From Bartonella rattaustraliani AUST/NH4 (GTDB taxonomy: Bacteria; Pseudomonadota; Alphaproteobacteria; Rhizobiales; Rhizobiaceae), in NCBI RefSeq assembly GCF_000312565.1, contig NZ_CALW02000064.1, forward strand, positions 1-39,343: a DNA stretch of 39,343 nt. The letters are read 5' to 3'. Of this stretch, positions 1-9,726 are shown in pieces. The first letter of the stretch is position 1, and every line of letters starts with the position of its first letter. The notes beneath the pieces were generated by a model. It saw nothing but the letters and a program-made list of their open reading frames with translations. It did no database searches and had not been told where the DNA came from. Position numbers and translations under genes: made by a program.

Positions 1-177
1 TCAATCTCTTGCTTTGTTTCTCTCTTGTTGCTTAACACCCAAAAAACAGGATCCTGAAACTGAATGAAATCACTGCACCAAATTCAACCACTAGAACTCT
101 TAAACAGAAAATTCCATCCAACTGATGATAAAAACACTCCTCCATCGTGATCTTTTACCCAAGCACTAACAACTCTC

Positions 178-251
178 TGGAGCGGGTAGCGGGAATCGAA
201 CCCGCATATTCAGCTTGGAAGGCTGCTGCTCTACCATTGAGCTATACCCGC
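178..251 (-). tRNA. tRNA-Gly (anticodon TCC)
   Basis: The minus strand folds as a complete 74-nt cloverleaf that begins GCGGGTATAGCTC, has the anticodon loop CTTCCAA (anticodon TCC), a GGTTCGATTCC T-arm and an encoded CCA at 180-178. The 7-bp acceptor stem GCGGGTA/TACCCGC is perfect. It lies 30 bases downstream of tRNA-Tyr on the same strand, so the two are probably processed from one transcript. In relatives this pair precedes tuf/secE, which would lie just left of the window; the 177 bases to the left hold no gene I can support. Confidence 0.96.
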
Positions 252-281
252 ACACGACACACGAACTCTCCCTGCGATGAA

Positions 282-365
282 TGGTGGAGGGGGTTGGATT
301 CGAACCAACGTAGCATACGCAACGGATTTACAGTCCGCCCCCTTTAACCACTCGGGCACCCCTCC
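282..365 (-). tRNA. tRNA-Tyr (anticodon GTA)
   Basis: The minus strand begins GGAGGGGTGCCCGAGTGG and carries the anticodon loop ACTGTAAA (anticodon GTA). It has a long variable arm as expected for a class II tRNA, a GGTTCGAATCC T-arm and an encoded CCA. Acceptor stem GGAGGGG pairs with CCCCTCC (one G/C register slip aside). It is followed by tRNA-Gly. rlmB starts about 200 bases away on the other strand, so the two transcripts diverge. Confidence 0.96.
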
Positions 366-568
366 ATTACATCGGCAGAGTTGCGCGATGAGGCATCACT
401 ACAGCCAAATCTTGATCCATTCAATTTAATGGCTGCGGGCTGGTTATGGCGATTACTATCGCATCTGTCAACAGAATAAATATAATTCTGTACAAATTTC
501 CCGCTAATAATTTTAAACCACAACTTTTTTCTATCTATTTGTGCCATTAACACGCTATAAAAAAAGCT

Positions 569-1399
569 ATGAAAGATAAAACATCACAAAATGCTCATTA
601 TGCCCGTTTGCGTCGACAATATCGTGATGCAAAAGGCTTCCCTTCTCGATCTGCAACATACTTCAAAAAGGAAGCCGCACCCTTGCAAAAGGGAACAATC
701 CGCCTTTATGGTATCCATTCGGTTTATGCCGCTCTAAAAAACCCAAAAAGAATTTTTAGAGAACTCCATGTTACACAAAATGCCTTGAAACGGTTAAATA
801 TCTCCGAATCAGATTTGCCTTGTCCTGTTACATTATGCTCCCCCAAACAACTCGATGCGCTGGTTGGGAGTGATGCAGTTCACCAAGGCGTTGTTGCCGA
901 GACGGAGCCTCTTCAACCATGCCAATTGTCTGAGCTAACCAGTACCGATCTTGTTATCGTTATGGATCAAATTACTGATCCCCATAATGTTGGTGCTATT
1001 ATGCGCTCTGCCGTTGCATTTAAAGCCGAAGCACTTATTACCACTTGTCGCCACTCCCCCCAAGAAAGCGGAGTTCTTGCTAAAGCTGCCTCTGGAGCCC
1101 TAGAGATGATTAACTATATCACCGTACGAAACCTCGCGGAAGCACTCCAAGAACTGCACCGAATCGGTTTCAGCAGTTTTGGACTCGATTCAGAAGGAGA
1201 ATATCCTCTAGAAACAGCCTTCACAGGAACAAAAATTGCCCTTATTTTAGGGGCGGAAGGAAAAGGCTTGCGAAAAAAAACACGCGAAACCGTTTGCGCA
1301 TTAACACGTCTTGATATGCCGGGAAATATTAAATCCTTAAATGTTTCAAATGCAGCAGCAATAGCACTCTATGCGGCTCATAAATATCTTAGATCGTAG
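569..1399 (+). CDS. rlmB: 23S rRNA (guanosine-2'-O-)-methyltransferase RlmB-like (TrmH/SpoU family)
   Basis: A 276-residue SPOUT-class RNA 2'-O-ribose methyltransferase that uses S-adenosylmethionine; RlmB members modify a guanosine in domain V of 23S rRNA. An L30-like substrate-binding domain starts near residue 44 (LYGIHSVYAAL). The SPOUT domain follows with motif 1 at 133-147 (DQITDPHNVGAIMRS, with the Asn and Arg of the family), motif 2 at 226-235 (LILGAEGKGLR) and motif 3 at 250-264 (MPG...SLNVSNAAA), which forms the trefoil-knot SAM site. The N-terminal 40 residues are basic and may add RNA contacts. It diverges from tRNA-Tyr, the usual arrangement in Rhizobiales. Its last 11 bases overlap tail-to-tail with the rhomboid gene. 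Family is certain; the exact rRNA target is inferred. Confidence 0.92.
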   Translation: MKDKTSQNAHYARLRRQYRDAKGFPSRSATYFKKEAAPLQKGTIRLYGIHSVYAALKNPKRIFRELHVTQNALKRLNISESDLPCPVTLCSPKQLDALVGSDAVHQGVVAETEPLQPCQLSELTSTDLVIVMDQITDPHNVGAIMRSAVAFKAEALITTCRHSPQESGVLAKAASGALEMINYITVRNLAEALQELHRIGFSSFGLDSEGEYPLETAFTGTKIALILGAEGKGLRKKTRETVCALTRLDMPGNIKSLNVSNAAAIALYAAHKYLRS

Positions 1400-2129
1400 T
1401 TTTGCATTTTTTCTGCGAAAAATCAAAAAAACCGATGAGAAAAAAGCCTGAAATAAAACCACCAATATGCGCCTCCCACGCAATTGAAACACTCTCTCCT
1501 TCAAAGAAAAAAGAGGAAAGACCAATCATAAAATCAATACTTAACCATACACCTATAGAAATAAGTACCTCCTTCGAGTATAGAGCTTTTTTAAGAGGCA
1601 ATAAAGGGCCTAAAAACTTTTTATTTTGGATGGTAGCACCAAGATCTCTCAAAGAAAAAATGTAACGTATCACAGCACCCATCATGCCCGATATAGCACC
1701 CGAGGCCCCAACAAGCGGTACCACACTCTCTTGATGAAAGATAAAATAAGTCAATACAGCAATAATTGCTGTTAATATCCAAAAAATTATAAAACGCAAA
1801 TCACCCAAATGTCTTGCTAAAATGGACCCGAAAATTAAAAGCCAAACCATGTTAAGAGCTAGATGTTTCAAACTACTATGCATAAATGAATAACTCACAA
1901 TAGTATGACAGAACTCTAATGGCTTAGCCTTAAAGGCGCCTGGTATAAATGAAAAAAATTCAAGGCTTGCAGTATAGAGCTTATGGGAGAAAAAATACTG
2001 CGGAATAAAATAGATAGAAGAACAAAGTGCTATCAAAACAACGATAATAAATGGAACATTTAATAATGGTTCCCTAGATTTCTCTAATAAAAATGAAGTG
2101 TTCTTAGATTGGTTATTGGCATTTTTCAT
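1389..2129 (-). CDS. rhomboid family intramembrane serine protease
   Basis: A polytopic inner-membrane protease that cleaves substrates within transmembrane segments. I place the start at the ATG at 2129 (246 residues); an in-frame GTG at 2174 would add 15 polar residues and neither has a strong Shine-Dalgarno. Numbered from 2129, the family hallmarks are an HSSLKHLALN segment (oxyanion-side Asn near 93), the catalytic Ser in VGASGAISG (about S143) and the catalytic His in AHIGGF (about H221). Six or so hydrophobic segments are visible. A hydrophilic stretch near 165-185 (TIQNKKFLGPLLPLKK) separates the Ser and His helices. It is convergent with rlmB and overlaps it by 11 bases. Its natural substrate is unknown. 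Confidence 0.9.
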   Translation of the reverse strand: MKNANNQSKNTSFLLEKSREPLLNVPFIIVVLIALCSSIYFIPQYFFSHKLYTASLEFFSFIPGAFKAKPLEFCHTIVSYSFMHSSLKHLALNMVWLLIFGSILARHLGDLRFIIFWILTAIIAVLTYFIFHQESVVPLVGASGAISGMMGAVIRYIFSLRDLGATIQNKKFLGPLLPLKKALYSKEVLISIGVWLSIDFMIGLSSFFFEGESVSIAWEAHIGGFISGFFLIGFFDFSQKKCKTTI

Positions 2130-2685
2130 TGCATAACATCTCATAGTCTGTATCGAAGTGATACGTTTTTTCACACAAACGATCTATCCGTTTTGATCAT
2201 GTTTAAACTTCATATCCATTCAGTTCTCGCTCCTACCCCCATATCTCACCGTGAATCCTTGTATTTTGTATAAAATATTTTTAATTTGAAATGTGATTCT
2301 CAAAACTTCTGCACGATGAACAATCTAAATGAGAATCATTCAAATACCTGAGACATTGTTGTAAAGAGAATCTGCTGTTTATGCTTCATCTGTTTGACGC
2401 ATTTTCGATCAAAAAAAACAAAACACTACCCATAAAACAAAATCCCCTCCACTGATTTATGGTGTTTTTATGATACCTTATCGTTTGGCATTCGGTCGTT
2501 AAAATTTAAAAACCTATCCTAAACAGAAAATAGAGAACCTGCCTGTAAAATGTGAAAATAAGAACGCCTTCTCTCCCTTTCAGTATTCCAGCACCCTTAC
2601 TCTCAAAACTGCATTCAGCTGCTAAGAAAGAATGATGAAATGAATAAAACACGCCTTTGAGTCATCTCTCATTTGTGAAAAATGA
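2130..2685. other. gene-poor interval between the rhomboid and DUF2155 genes
   Basis: About 550 bases without an open frame I can support on either strand. It contains the upstream region of the rhomboid gene, an in-frame alternative GTG start at 2174, and a Fur-box-like inverted repeat at 2284-2345. In many Rhizobiales relatives aat (leucyl/phenylalanyl-tRNA-protein transferase) follows DUF2155, so this may be the scar of a lost gene. I could not recognise any aat remnant by translation. Confidence 0.5.
2284..2345. promoter_or_regulatory. Fur/iron-box-like inverted repeat
   Basis: TGATTCTCA (2294-2302) and TGAGAATCA (2330-2338) are perfect 9-base inverted repeats. Outer arms ATTTGA (2284-2289) and TCAAAT (2340-2345) extend the dyad, with a 27-base centre. 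TGAGAATCATT also resembles half-sites bound by Fur-type iron regulators. It lies roughly 160 bases upstream of the rhomboid gene start, so it could be an operator or an RNA hairpin. No binding protein can be assigned from sequence alone. Confidence 0.35.
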
Positions 2686-3111
2686 TTATTGAGAAGAAAG
2701 CTTTGGAGAACTTTGTTTGCAATCTTTTAACCACACATCATAGATAGGATGCTCTACAGCATTCAAGCCAGGACTATCAGCAAACATCCAGCCTGTAAAA
2801 ATACGCCGCACTTTTTTATCTAGTGAAATCTCATCAACCTCAACAAAACCTGTCGTCCGCGTTGCCTCATCCTTGGAGCTTGTATAACACGCACGCGGTG
2901 TTACCCGCAAAGCACCATATTGGTAAACTTCACCAAGAGGAACCTCAAAACGCGTCGTTCGTCCCGTAATTTTATCAAGTCCGGAAAAAACAGCAATCCC
3001 ATTACTAACACGTTCAGCATGTACTCCAAAAATTAAGGACAAAACCACGATAATTCCTACACAATAAACATTTAAAAAATGCCTCAACCCTGACAGTAAA
3101 ACAGCTCTCAT
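2686..3111 (-). CDS. DUF2155 domain-containing secreted protein
   Basis: A 141-residue protein from the ATG at 3111 (a TTG at 3120 is also in frame). A hydrophobic N-terminus (about residues 10-32) ending GVHA suggests a signal peptide, so the mature protein is probably periplasmic. The body carries the DUF2155 signature: AVFSGLDKITGRTTRFEV, then ALRVTPRACYTS and GWMFADSPGLNAVEHPIYDVW. Two cysteines, in ACYTS and KDCK, may form a disulfide. The function of DUF2155 is not known. In alphaproteobacteria it commonly lies beside the complex I NDUFA12-like gene, as here (gap 83 bases), so the two may be transcribed together. The gene that usually follows, aat, is absent. Confidence 0.87.
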   Translation of the reverse strand: MRAVLLSGLRHFLNVYCVGIIVVLSLIFGVHAERVSNGIAVFSGLDKITGRTTRFEVPLGEVYQYGALRVTPRACYTSSKDEATRTTGFVEVDEISLDKKVRRIFTGWMFADSPGLNAVEHPIYDVWLKDCKQSSPKLSSQ

Positions 3112-3194
3112 CACATTCAATCAATCACATTTAGAAAATTTCATTTATAAATATAATGCAAACAAGAAAAATACATTGCACACATCAAAATATT

Positions 3195-3593
3195 TTAATT
3201 TTTAGGAGACCATGCATCATAGTCTTCATGCCCATAAGAATCTTCACTGTTGTAAGGAATAGCACCCTTTGGACGATAAGCCTGGCTTGTTCCGGTCATA
3301 TTTGCAACGTGAGGTTTTTCCCATTCATACTGTTGATAATCTTCCTGCGTTGGAGGAATATCACAACGATGATGAATCCAACCATGCCAACCTGGTGGAA
3401 TAGTAGAAGCTTCAGAATAATCTTTATAAATAACCCAGCGATGCGGGTAACCATCCTTATGAGTACCCCCCTCATAATAAACATTCCCAAACTGATCTTC
3501 CCCTACACGCTTCCCCTTACGCCATGTAAAAAAACGTGTGCCTATGGTACTACCATTCCACCATGTAAAGATTCGCTTCAAAAAAACAGGCAT
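3195..3593 (-). CDS. NADH:ubiquinone oxidoreductase subunit NDUFA12-like (B17.2 family)
   Basis: A 132-residue homologue of the NDUFA12/B17.2 supernumerary subunit of respiratory complex I. In alphaproteobacteria these proteins associate with the peripheral arm and help assembly or stability. Diagnostic stretches are FTWWNGSTIGTRFFTWRKG near the start, VGEDQFGNVYYEGG (about residues 30-43), RWVIYKDYSEASTIPPGWHGWIHH (about 53-76) and the C-terminal YRPKGAIPYNS. There is no signal peptide or membrane segment, as expected. ATG at 3593 is preceded by GGATGAGGG, which places the Shine-Dalgarno unusually close. The core nuo genes are not in this window. Confidence 0.92.
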   Translation of the reverse strand: MPVFLKRIFTWWNGSTIGTRFFTWRKGKRVGEDQFGNVYYEGGTHKDGYPHRWVIYKDYSEASTIPPGWHGWIHHRCDIPPTQEDYQQYEWEKPHVANMTGTSQAYRPKGAIPYNSEDSYGHEDYDAWSPKN

Positions 3594-3775
3594 CCCTCAT
3601 CCATTTCTTCATATACCTATGAATAATTACTGGAATAAACTTGTCATAACATTTCAGATTACTATAAATCAAACCCGAACGGTAAAATTAACCACAACTC
3701 CATTCGACAAACACAGCCATATTCCTCAATTTTGAGAAATATCATATTTATAAATTTTCCTCTACCCCATAAAAC

Positions 3776-5275
3776 TTAATCTATGCCAAGTTTTCTCTTA
3801 ATCAATGCATTAACAGTTTGAGGATTTGCTTTACCACCCGTTATTTTCATGACCTGCCCAACAAACCAACCCGCTAAGGCAGGCTTTTGTTTTGCTTGTG
3901 CAACCTTATCAGAGTTATTGGCAATAATCTCATCAACAGCGTTCTCAAGAGCCTTTATATCTGTGACCTGCTTCATATTGCGCTCTTCTACAATTTGACG
4001 CGGATCCCCACCTTCGTTCCAAACAATTTCAAAAAGATCTTTGGCGATTTTTCCAGAAATAACCCCTTCTTTGATGAGATCAATAATCCCCCCCAATTGA
4101 TTTGGTGATACTGGCGTTTCTTCAATCTCACGATTATTTTTATTCAAGGCACCCAAAAGATCATTAATCACCCAATTGGCAACTGTTTTGCCATCACGCC
4201 CGTGCGCTACTTTTTCAAAATAATCAGCAATGGCTTTTTCCGTTACAAGAATGGAGGCATCATATGCCGTTAATCCCATCTCCTTGATAAAACGAATCTT
4301 TATCTCATCAGGCAATTCTGGCAAATCAGCTGCCAAAGCATCAACAAACGCCTGATCAAATTCTAATGGTAAAAGATCAGGGTCAGGAAAATAACGATAG
4401 TCATGCGCTTCTTCCTTTGAACGCATAGAGCGCGTTTCACCTTTAACAGCATCAAAAAGCCGCGTTTCTTGATCTATAACACCACCATCTTCCAAAACTG
4501 CAATTTGACGACGTGCTTCATACTCAATCGCTTGCCCGATAAAGCGAATAGAATTCACATTTTTTATTTCACAGCGCGTTCCAAAATTTTCACCAGGGCG
4601 ACGAACTGAGACATTAACATCCGCACGCATAGAACCTTCATCCATATTGCCATCACAAGTCCCTAAATAACGAACAATCGTACGCAATTTGGTCATATAG
4701 GCCTTGGCTTCATCTGCTGAGCGCATATCCGGCTTAGAAACAATTTCCATAAGAGCGACACCAGAACGGTTCAGATCTACAAAAGACATGGTTGGATGCT
4801 GATCATGCATCGATTTTCCAGCATCTTGTTCAAGGTGTAAACGCTCAATCCCAATTTCAATGTCTTCGAACTGACCATTTGAATCCGGACCAACAGATAT
4901 GAGAATCTTTCCCTCTCCTACGATAGGATAACGAAATTGAGAAATTTGGTACCCTTGCGGTAAATCTGGATAAAAATAATTTTTACGATCAAAAACAGAC
5001 TGTAGATTAATACGCGCCTTTAATCCCAAACCTGTTCGAACTGCTTGACGAACACATTCTTGATTAAGAACAGGCAACATACCAGGCATAGCTGCATCAA
5101 TAAGCGATACATGATTGTTTGGTTCTGCACCAAACTTGGTTGACGCACCTGAAAAAAGCTTCGAATTCGATATGATTTGCGCATGAACCTCCATGCCAAT
5201 GATAACTTCCCAATCACCTGTAACTCCAGAGATGAAACGCTTAGAATCAGGAGTGCGCGTATCAATGATATCCAT
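3776..5275 (-). CDS. gatB: aspartyl/glutamyl-tRNA(Asn/Gln) amidotransferase subunit B
   Basis: A 499-residue GatB, the tRNA-binding and kinase subunit of the GatCAB complex. The complex converts Glu-tRNA(Gln) and Asp-tRNA(Asn) to the amidated forms using ammonia from GatA, so this organism probably uses the indirect route for at least one of these tRNAs. Visible hallmarks are [13 protein letters not shown] (about residues 22-34), [18 protein letters not shown] (about 96-113), [16 protein letters not shown] (about 168-183) and [13 protein letters not shown] (about 290-302). The C-terminal YqeY-like tail ends with [17 protein letters not shown]. Full length for the family. GatA and GatC are not in the window, so the genes are split, as is common in this order. 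Confidence 0.96.
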   Translation of the reverse strand: MDIIDTRTPDSKRFISGVTGDWEVIIGMEVHAQIISNSKLFSGASTKFGAEPNNHVSLIDAAMPGMLPVLNQECVRQAVRTGLGLKARINLQSVFDRKNYFYPDLPQGYQISQFRYPIVGEGKILISVGPDSNGQFEDIEIGIERLHLEQDAGKSMHDQHPTMSFVDLNRSGVALMEIVSKPDMRSADEAKAYMTKLRTIVRYLGTCDGNMDEGSMRADVNVSVRRPGENFGTRCEIKNVNSIRFIGQAIEYEARRQIAVLEDGGVIDQETRLFDAVKGETRSMRSKEEAHDYRYFPDPDLLPLEFDQAFVDALAADLPELPDEIKIRFIKEMGLTAYDASILVTEKAIADYFEKVAHGRDGKTVANWVINDLLGALNKNNREIEETPVSPNQLGGIIDLIKEGVISGKIAKDLFEIVWNEGGDPRQIVEERNMKQVTDIKALENAVDEIIANNSDKVAQAKQKPALAGWFVGQVMKITGGKANPQTVNALIKRKLGID

Positions 5276-5360
5276 TGCTAATCCACTATCAATATTTTTA
5301 AATATACCTGATGGCTAATCTAAAACTGCTCTCAGTGCAAGTCTAGAATATAAATCTCAC

Positions 5361-5392
5361 GAAAAAGCCCGAGTTCATCGGGCTTATTTTGT
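5361..5392 (-). terminator. intrinsic terminator downstream of tig
   Basis: A perfect 8-bp stem AAGCCCGA/TCGGGCTT (5365-5372 and 5378-5385) with a 5-base loop. On the minus strand it is followed by TTTTC, and on the plus strand by ATTTTGTTTT. It begins about 8 bases beyond the tig stop codon, so it most likely ends the tig transcript before gatB. Confidence 0.85.
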
Positions 5393-5399
5393 TTTCATA

Positions 5400-6821
5400 T
5401 TAATCTTTTTTTGATGTCTTTTTTTTCGTTGGAGCTTTCTCTTTCGCTTTTACTGCAGATTTTGTCTTTTTCGGCTTCTCTTCCGTTAAATCTGCTTCGT
5501 CATCTTCCTTCATGAGCTCTTCAACTGTTACCTCTTTATCTGTAACTTTTATTTTTGCTAGCAAATGATCAATGACTTTTTCTTCAAAAATCGGCGCGCG
5601 TAGATTTGCCACAGCTTCTGGAGTCTTACGGAAAAACGCCATAATTTCTTTCTCTTGTCCAGGATATTGGCGTACCTGATCAAAAACAGCTGCGTTTATC
5701 TCATCCTCACTGACTTGAACACCAACCTTCATTCCAATTTCAGAAAGAACCAAACCAAGACGAACACGACGCTGTGCAAGCGCACGATACTCCTCCCGAG
5801 CTTGTTCCTCTATCACACCTTCATCTTCAAAACTGCGCCCCGCTTTTTTCAAGTCATCATTAACCTGAGCCCATATATTGTTAAATTCAATCTCCAAAAG
5901 TCCTTCAGGAATTTCAAAATCATAATCAGCATCTAAAGCATCAAGAATTTGACGCTTAACTTTCTGACGTGTCATTGAACCATATTGACTTTCAATTTGT
6001 CCACGAACAACTTCACGCAGGCGCTCTAGAGATTCTAAACCAACTTTTTTCGCTGCTTCATCATCAATCTTGAGCTCATCTGGCCTAGAAACAGCTTTAA
6101 CAGTAATATCAAATTCTGCATTCTTACCTGCCAAATGTGTTGCACTATAATTATCAGGGAATTTAACAGAAATTGTTGTCGTATCACCTGCTTTTACACC
6201 AATCAATTGTTCCTCAAAACCAGGAATAAATTGTTTTGATCCCAGAATCAATTGTGCACCGTTATCAGCTCCCCCTTCAAAAGGAACCCCCTCAAGTTTC
6301 CCAAGATAATCTATTGTTACACGATCACCTTCCTCAGAAGGACCATCTTTCAGCATATAACTCCGCGTAGAAGAAAGGATACGCTCTACTTGACCATCAA
6401 TCTCTTGTTCAGGAACGGTCGCAATTTCACGGGTAACCTCAATATGTTCAAAGTCTTTAATTTCAAATTTTGGCAAAACTTCATATTTTAGACTAAAGAC
6501 AAAATCAGCTTTACCATCCAAAATCTGCTCATCTTCACTGACATCAACTTGCGGCTGCATCGCTGAACGTTCATTACGCTCCGCCAAAACAGAGTTAGGC
6601 GTTTCATTGAGAATCTCATTAAGGATTTCCGCCATAAAAGACTTACCATACATCTTTCGCAGGTGTGCAGCCGGTACCTTACCGGGACGAAAACCATTCA
6701 GCTTAACCTTACCCTTAGTATCATCCAACCGTTCATTTAACTTTTCTTCTAAATCCTTCGCCGGAACCACGATCTTAATTTCGCGCTTCAGTCCTTCATT
6801 AAGCGTCTCGGTAACCTGCAT
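5400..6821 (-). CDS. tig: trigger factor (ribosome-associated chaperone and peptidyl-prolyl isomerase)
   Basis: A 473-residue trigger factor that meets nascent chains at the ribosome exit tunnel. The ribosome-binding signature GFRPGKVP is at residues 43-50. An FKBP-like isomerase domain occupies about 150-245 ([20 protein letters not shown]...[18 protein letters not shown]). The helical C-terminal chaperone arms follow, with an acidic then Lys-rich tail of about 40 residues. I chose the ATG at 6821 because GAAGG precedes it by 7 bases; a TTG two codons upstream is less likely. It ends in a strong terminator. tRNA-Leu lies about 130 bases upstream on the same strand. Confidence 0.96.
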   Translation of the reverse strand: MQVTETLNEGLKREIKIVVPAKDLEEKLNERLDDTKGKVKLNGFRPGKVPAAHLRKMYGKSFMAEILNEILNETPNSVLAERNERSAMQPQVDVSEDEQILDGKADFVFSLKYEVLPKFEIKDFEHIEVTREIATVPEQEIDGQVERILSSTRSYMLKDGPSEEGDRVTIDYLGKLEGVPFEGGADNGAQLILGSKQFIPGFEEQLIGVKAGDTTTISVKFPDNYSATHLAGKNAEFDITVKAVSRPDELKIDDEAAKKVGLESLERLREVVRGQIESQYGSMTRQKVKRQILDALDADYDFEIPEGLLEIEFNNIWAQVNDDLKKAGRSFEDEGVIEEQAREEYRALAQRRVRLGLVLSEIGMKVGVQVSEDEINAAVFDQVRQYPGQEKEIMAFFRKTPEAVANLRAPIFEEKVIDHLLAKIKVTDKEVTVEELMKEDDEADLTEEKPKKTKSAVKAKEKAPTKKKTSKKD

Positions 6822-6954
6822 AAACAACCTTCATTTTTCTGAGGAGAGAGTTAAACCCACTCTGATAATCATTACATTTCAACACTTGAGCGTCAAACCA
6901 CCATAAAGCAGAATTTCAAACACGTAGAAATCTGTAGTGCTCAAGAAATCCCTT

Positions 6955-7037
6955 TGGTGCGGATGGAGGGACTCGAACCCCCACGGTCTCCCGCCAGAAC
7001 CTAAATCTGGTGCGTCTACCAATTTCGCCACATCCGC
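6955..7037 (-). tRNA. tRNA-Leu (anticodon TAG)
   Basis: The minus strand starts GCGGATGTGGCGAAATTGG, has the anticodon arm CCAGATTTAGGTTCTGG (anticodon TAG), a long variable arm, the GGTTCGAGTCC T-arm and an encoded CCA at 6957-6955. The acceptor stem GCGGATG/CATCCGC is perfect. It sits between tig (same strand) and trmFO (divergent). Confidence 0.96.
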
Positions 7038-7204
7038 TCAAACTCACAAGCCAGTAACCTTATATAGGCGTCGTTTCTATACCACTAAGTTGAGAAAAAA
7101 AGCAAACAAATATATTAAAAAATCTAAAGACACGTTATCTTAGTAAATTATAAAAACAAATTCTGCCCTTTTCATACAAATCAGCTTCCGCTAAAAACCA
7201 AATC

Positions 7205-8605
7205 ATGTCTCATACATTTAATACTCCAATTCATATCATCGGCGGTGGTCTTGCAGGCAGTGAAGCAAGTTGGCAAATCGCTCAATCAGGAATCCCTGTC
7301 ATTTTGCATGAAATGCGGCCTCAAAAAAAATCTGATGCCCACAAAACGAATCAGCTTGCAGAACTGGTTTGTTCAAATTCATTTCGCTGCGATGATTCAT
7401 CTACAAATGCCGTAGGACTGTTACATGCTGAAATGCGATTAGCAAAATCGCTCATCATGAAGGCTGCAGATGCCAATAAAGTACCAGCAGGAAGCGCTCT
7501 TGCCGTTGATCGTGATGGTTTTTCAAAAAACATTACCACAGCACTCGAAAATCATCCTCTTATAACAATAGAACGTGAAGAAATTCAAGAATTTCCTGAA
7601 GATTGGCATCATATTATCATTGCCACTGGCCCCCTTACCTCACCAGCACTTGCCCAAGCAATACAAGCAATAACGGGAATAGAATCTCTTTCTTTTTTTG
7701 ATGCCATCGCACCTATTATTCATACCGATAGTATTGATATGAATATTTGTTGGTATCAATCGCGCTATGATAAAATCGGACCTGAGGGAACAGGAAAGGA
7801 TTATCTTAATTGTCCCCTTAATAAAGAACAATATGAAGCATTTGTTCAAGCATTAAAAAATGCGGAAAAAATAGAATTCCGCAACTTTGAAAAAACACCT
7901 TATTTTGACGGATGCTTACCCATTGAAGTTATGGCTGAACGCGGGTTTGAAACCCTCCGACATGGACCTATGAAGCCTATGGGTTTAACCAATGCCCATA
8001 ACCCCACCGTTAAAGCCTACGCTGTCGTCCAACTCCGCCAAGATAACAAACTTGGAACTCTTTATAATATGGTCGGATTTCAAACAAAACTAAAATATAG
8101 TGAACAGGTGCGTATTTTTAGAATGATTCCTGGTCTTAAAAACGCTGAATTCGCACGCCTTGGTGGACTTCATCGCAACACATATCTTAATTCACCCCTC
8201 ATCCTTGATGAAACTCTTCGTTTAAAAAACAGGCCAAAATTACGCTTTGCTGGGCAAATTACTGGATGTGAAGGCTATGTAGAATCATCGGCGATAGGGC
8301 TTCTTGCAGGGCGATTTGCTGCTGCTGAGTATCATCAGAACACCCCTCACCTCCCACCAAAAACCACAGCCTTTGGTGCTCTTTTAAACCATATTACAGA
8401 TGGACACATTGTAGCAAAAGAAACAGAAAGACAATCCTTTCAACCTATGAATATCAATTTTGGACTTTTTCCACCTATTGATTCCACTAAAGCCTCAGAA
8501 AAACGCTTGCCAAGTAAAGAAAAAAAATTAGCAAAAAAGCAAGATATAACCGCTAGAGCTCTTAATGATTGTATTAAATGGCTAACAAAACAAGGAATAA
8601 AATGA
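7205..8605 (+). CDS. trmFO: methylenetetrahydrofolate-tRNA-(uracil-5-)-methyltransferase TrmFO
   Basis: A 466-residue FAD enzyme that makes 5-methyluridine at position 54 of the tRNA T-loop, using methylene-tetrahydrofolate as carbon donor and reduced FAD. The N-terminus has the dinucleotide motif [11 protein letters not shown] (about 11-21), then LHEMRP and the TrmFO-specific [13 protein letters not shown] (about 48-60). Near residue 215 is the [20 protein letters not shown] stretch that holds the second catalytic-region Cys. The C-terminal FAD-contacting [14 protein letters not shown] is at about 350-363. Length is normal for the family. Alphaproteobacteria such as this use TrmFO rather than the SAM-dependent TrmA of enterics. 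Confidence 0.96.
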   Translation: MSHTFNTPIHIIGGGLAGSEASWQIAQSGIPVILHEMRPQKKSDAHKTNQLAELVCSNSFRCDDSSTNAVGLLHAEMRLAKSLIMKAADANKVPAGSALAVDRDGFSKNITTALENHPLITIEREEIQEFPEDWHHIIIATGPLTSPALAQAIQAITGIESLSFFDAIAPIIHTDSIDMNICWYQSRYDKIGPEGTGKDYLNCPLNKEQYEAFVQALKNAEKIEFRNFEKTPYFDGCLPIEVMAERGFETLRHGPMKPMGLTNAHNPTVKAYAVVQLRQDNKLGTLYNMVGFQTKLKYSEQVRIFRMIPGLKNAEFARLGGLHRNTYLNSPLILDETLRLKNRPKLRFAGQITGCEGYVESSAIGLLAGRFAAAEYHQNTPHLPPKTTAFGALLNHITDGHIVAKETERQSFQPMNINFGLFPPIDSTKASEKRLPSKEKKLAKKQDITARALNDCIKWLTKQGIK

Positions 8606-9170
8606 TTCTAAAACATTCTTCTCGATTTATTATCTCCTAGTTTTATTTTATAAGATAGCCACCCTCTTCCGTTTACAAAACAGATCTCACTCTATCTCTG
8701 AAAAATAATTGCAAAACTTGTTTATTACTGATTGTCTTAACCAATAGCAATATAATTTACCATTTGTTATACAACATGAAAGTTTAGGTTTATAAATAAC
8801 TGTTAAGAATAGCCCCCAAATACAGCCTACTCATCCCTCATTAGAAATAACCACACGCACTGCAGCATTACAAACAATGAAATATATACTAAAATGCCTA
8901 TATAATACGTCGCTAAATAGCGCTATAACTTCTCCTAAAATGAAAAAGCATAATAGCATAATCAAACTACAATTATTCTTTCAGTAACTTACAGAGCCTT
9001 CTACAACGAAGCATTTTATTGAAAATGCTAAAATAAACTCATCTCAATATATAATCTACAGCCCACTTCAAACAACACCAAGAACAACATCCAAAACAAA
9101 AGAACGCCATAAGCGCTTGAAACAAACACATATTGCCAACCCCTATATAAAAAACACACAAATGCTTTTT
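8606..9170. other. 565-base interval with no supported gene
   Basis: AT-rich DNA between trmFO and the hupB terminator. The best plus-strand frame is a 36-codon ATG frame near 8878 with no ribosome-binding site, which I do not accept. No tRNA, strong terminator or repeat is visible. The trmFO and hupB transcripts converge here. Confidence 0.6.
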
Positions 9171-9171
9171 T

Positions 9172-9204
9172 AAAAAACCCGCTTATAAATGAAGCGGGTT
9201 TTTT
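9172..9204 (-). terminator. intrinsic terminator of hupB
   Basis: A perfect 13-bp stem, AAAAAACCCGCTT (9172-9184) against AAGCGGGTTTTTT (9192-9204), with a 7-base loop ATAAATG. It starts 10 bases after the hupB stop codon. The A-run/T-run flanks make it work in either direction, so it may also end trmFO transcription. Confidence 0.92.
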
Positions 9205-9214
9205 GCGGCCTCAA

Positions 9215-9493
9215 TTATTTGTTATTAACAGCTTCTTTAAGGGTTTTTCCTGCAGAAAATTTAGGCACAGAACGCGCTGGAATGTTAATTTCAGCACCAG
9301 TTGAAGGATTACGCCCCTTTGTGGCTGCACGATGAGAAACTTCAAAAGAACCAAACCCTGGAAGACGAACATCGCCCCCTGAAACCAAAGCTTCTGTTAC
9401 AGAAGCCATAAAGGCATCGATAACAGATCCTGCTTGTGCTTTTGAAACACCTGCCTTTTCAGCAACTGAGCTAATCAATTCACTTTTATTCAT
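9215..9493 (-). CDS. hupB: HU-family DNA-binding protein
   Basis: A 92-residue nucleoid protein that binds and bends DNA as a dimer. I start at the ATG at 9493, preceded by AAAGGAAA; an in-frame start 12 codons earlier would add a non-homologous leader. The sequence begins [17 protein letters not shown]. The family core [18 protein letters not shown] (about residues 46-63) is followed by the arm-tip [18 protein letters not shown], with the Pro that intercalates into DNA. Gene order lon-hupB is widely conserved. A strong terminator follows directly. HU versus IHF: the motif and length fit HU better. Confidence 0.95.
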   Translation of the reverse strand: MNKSELISSVAEKAGVSKAQAGSVIDAFMASVTEALVSGGDVRLPGFGSFEVSHRAATKGRNPSTGAEINIPARSVPKFSAGKTLKEAVNNK

Positions 9494-9726
9494 TAAACAT
9501 TTCCTTTCCCTAATATTACCAAATAACACAACTTAACCGTGTTATCAGCTAGTTTATTGAAAAGTACAGCAAACAGAAGCCTTATTTTTATCCAAGACAT
9601 TGCTTTTTTAGCAATAATTACAGTTATTCACGGAATTTTTTACTTTTTTCAAAAGAATAAAAAACAATAACCGTAAAAATGCCTCCTTCTTCCTTTGAAA
9701 AGGCTGTGATAAATTAAATGCATGAA

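Noticed and set aside
3156-3735. Plus-strand frames of 156 and 65 codons
   Set aside because: They lie antisense to the NDUFA12-like gene, have low-complexity composition and no ribosome-binding site.
8878-8988. 36-codon ATG frame in the trmFO-hupB gap
   Set aside because: No ribosome-binding site, no recognisable domain and A/T-driven composition.
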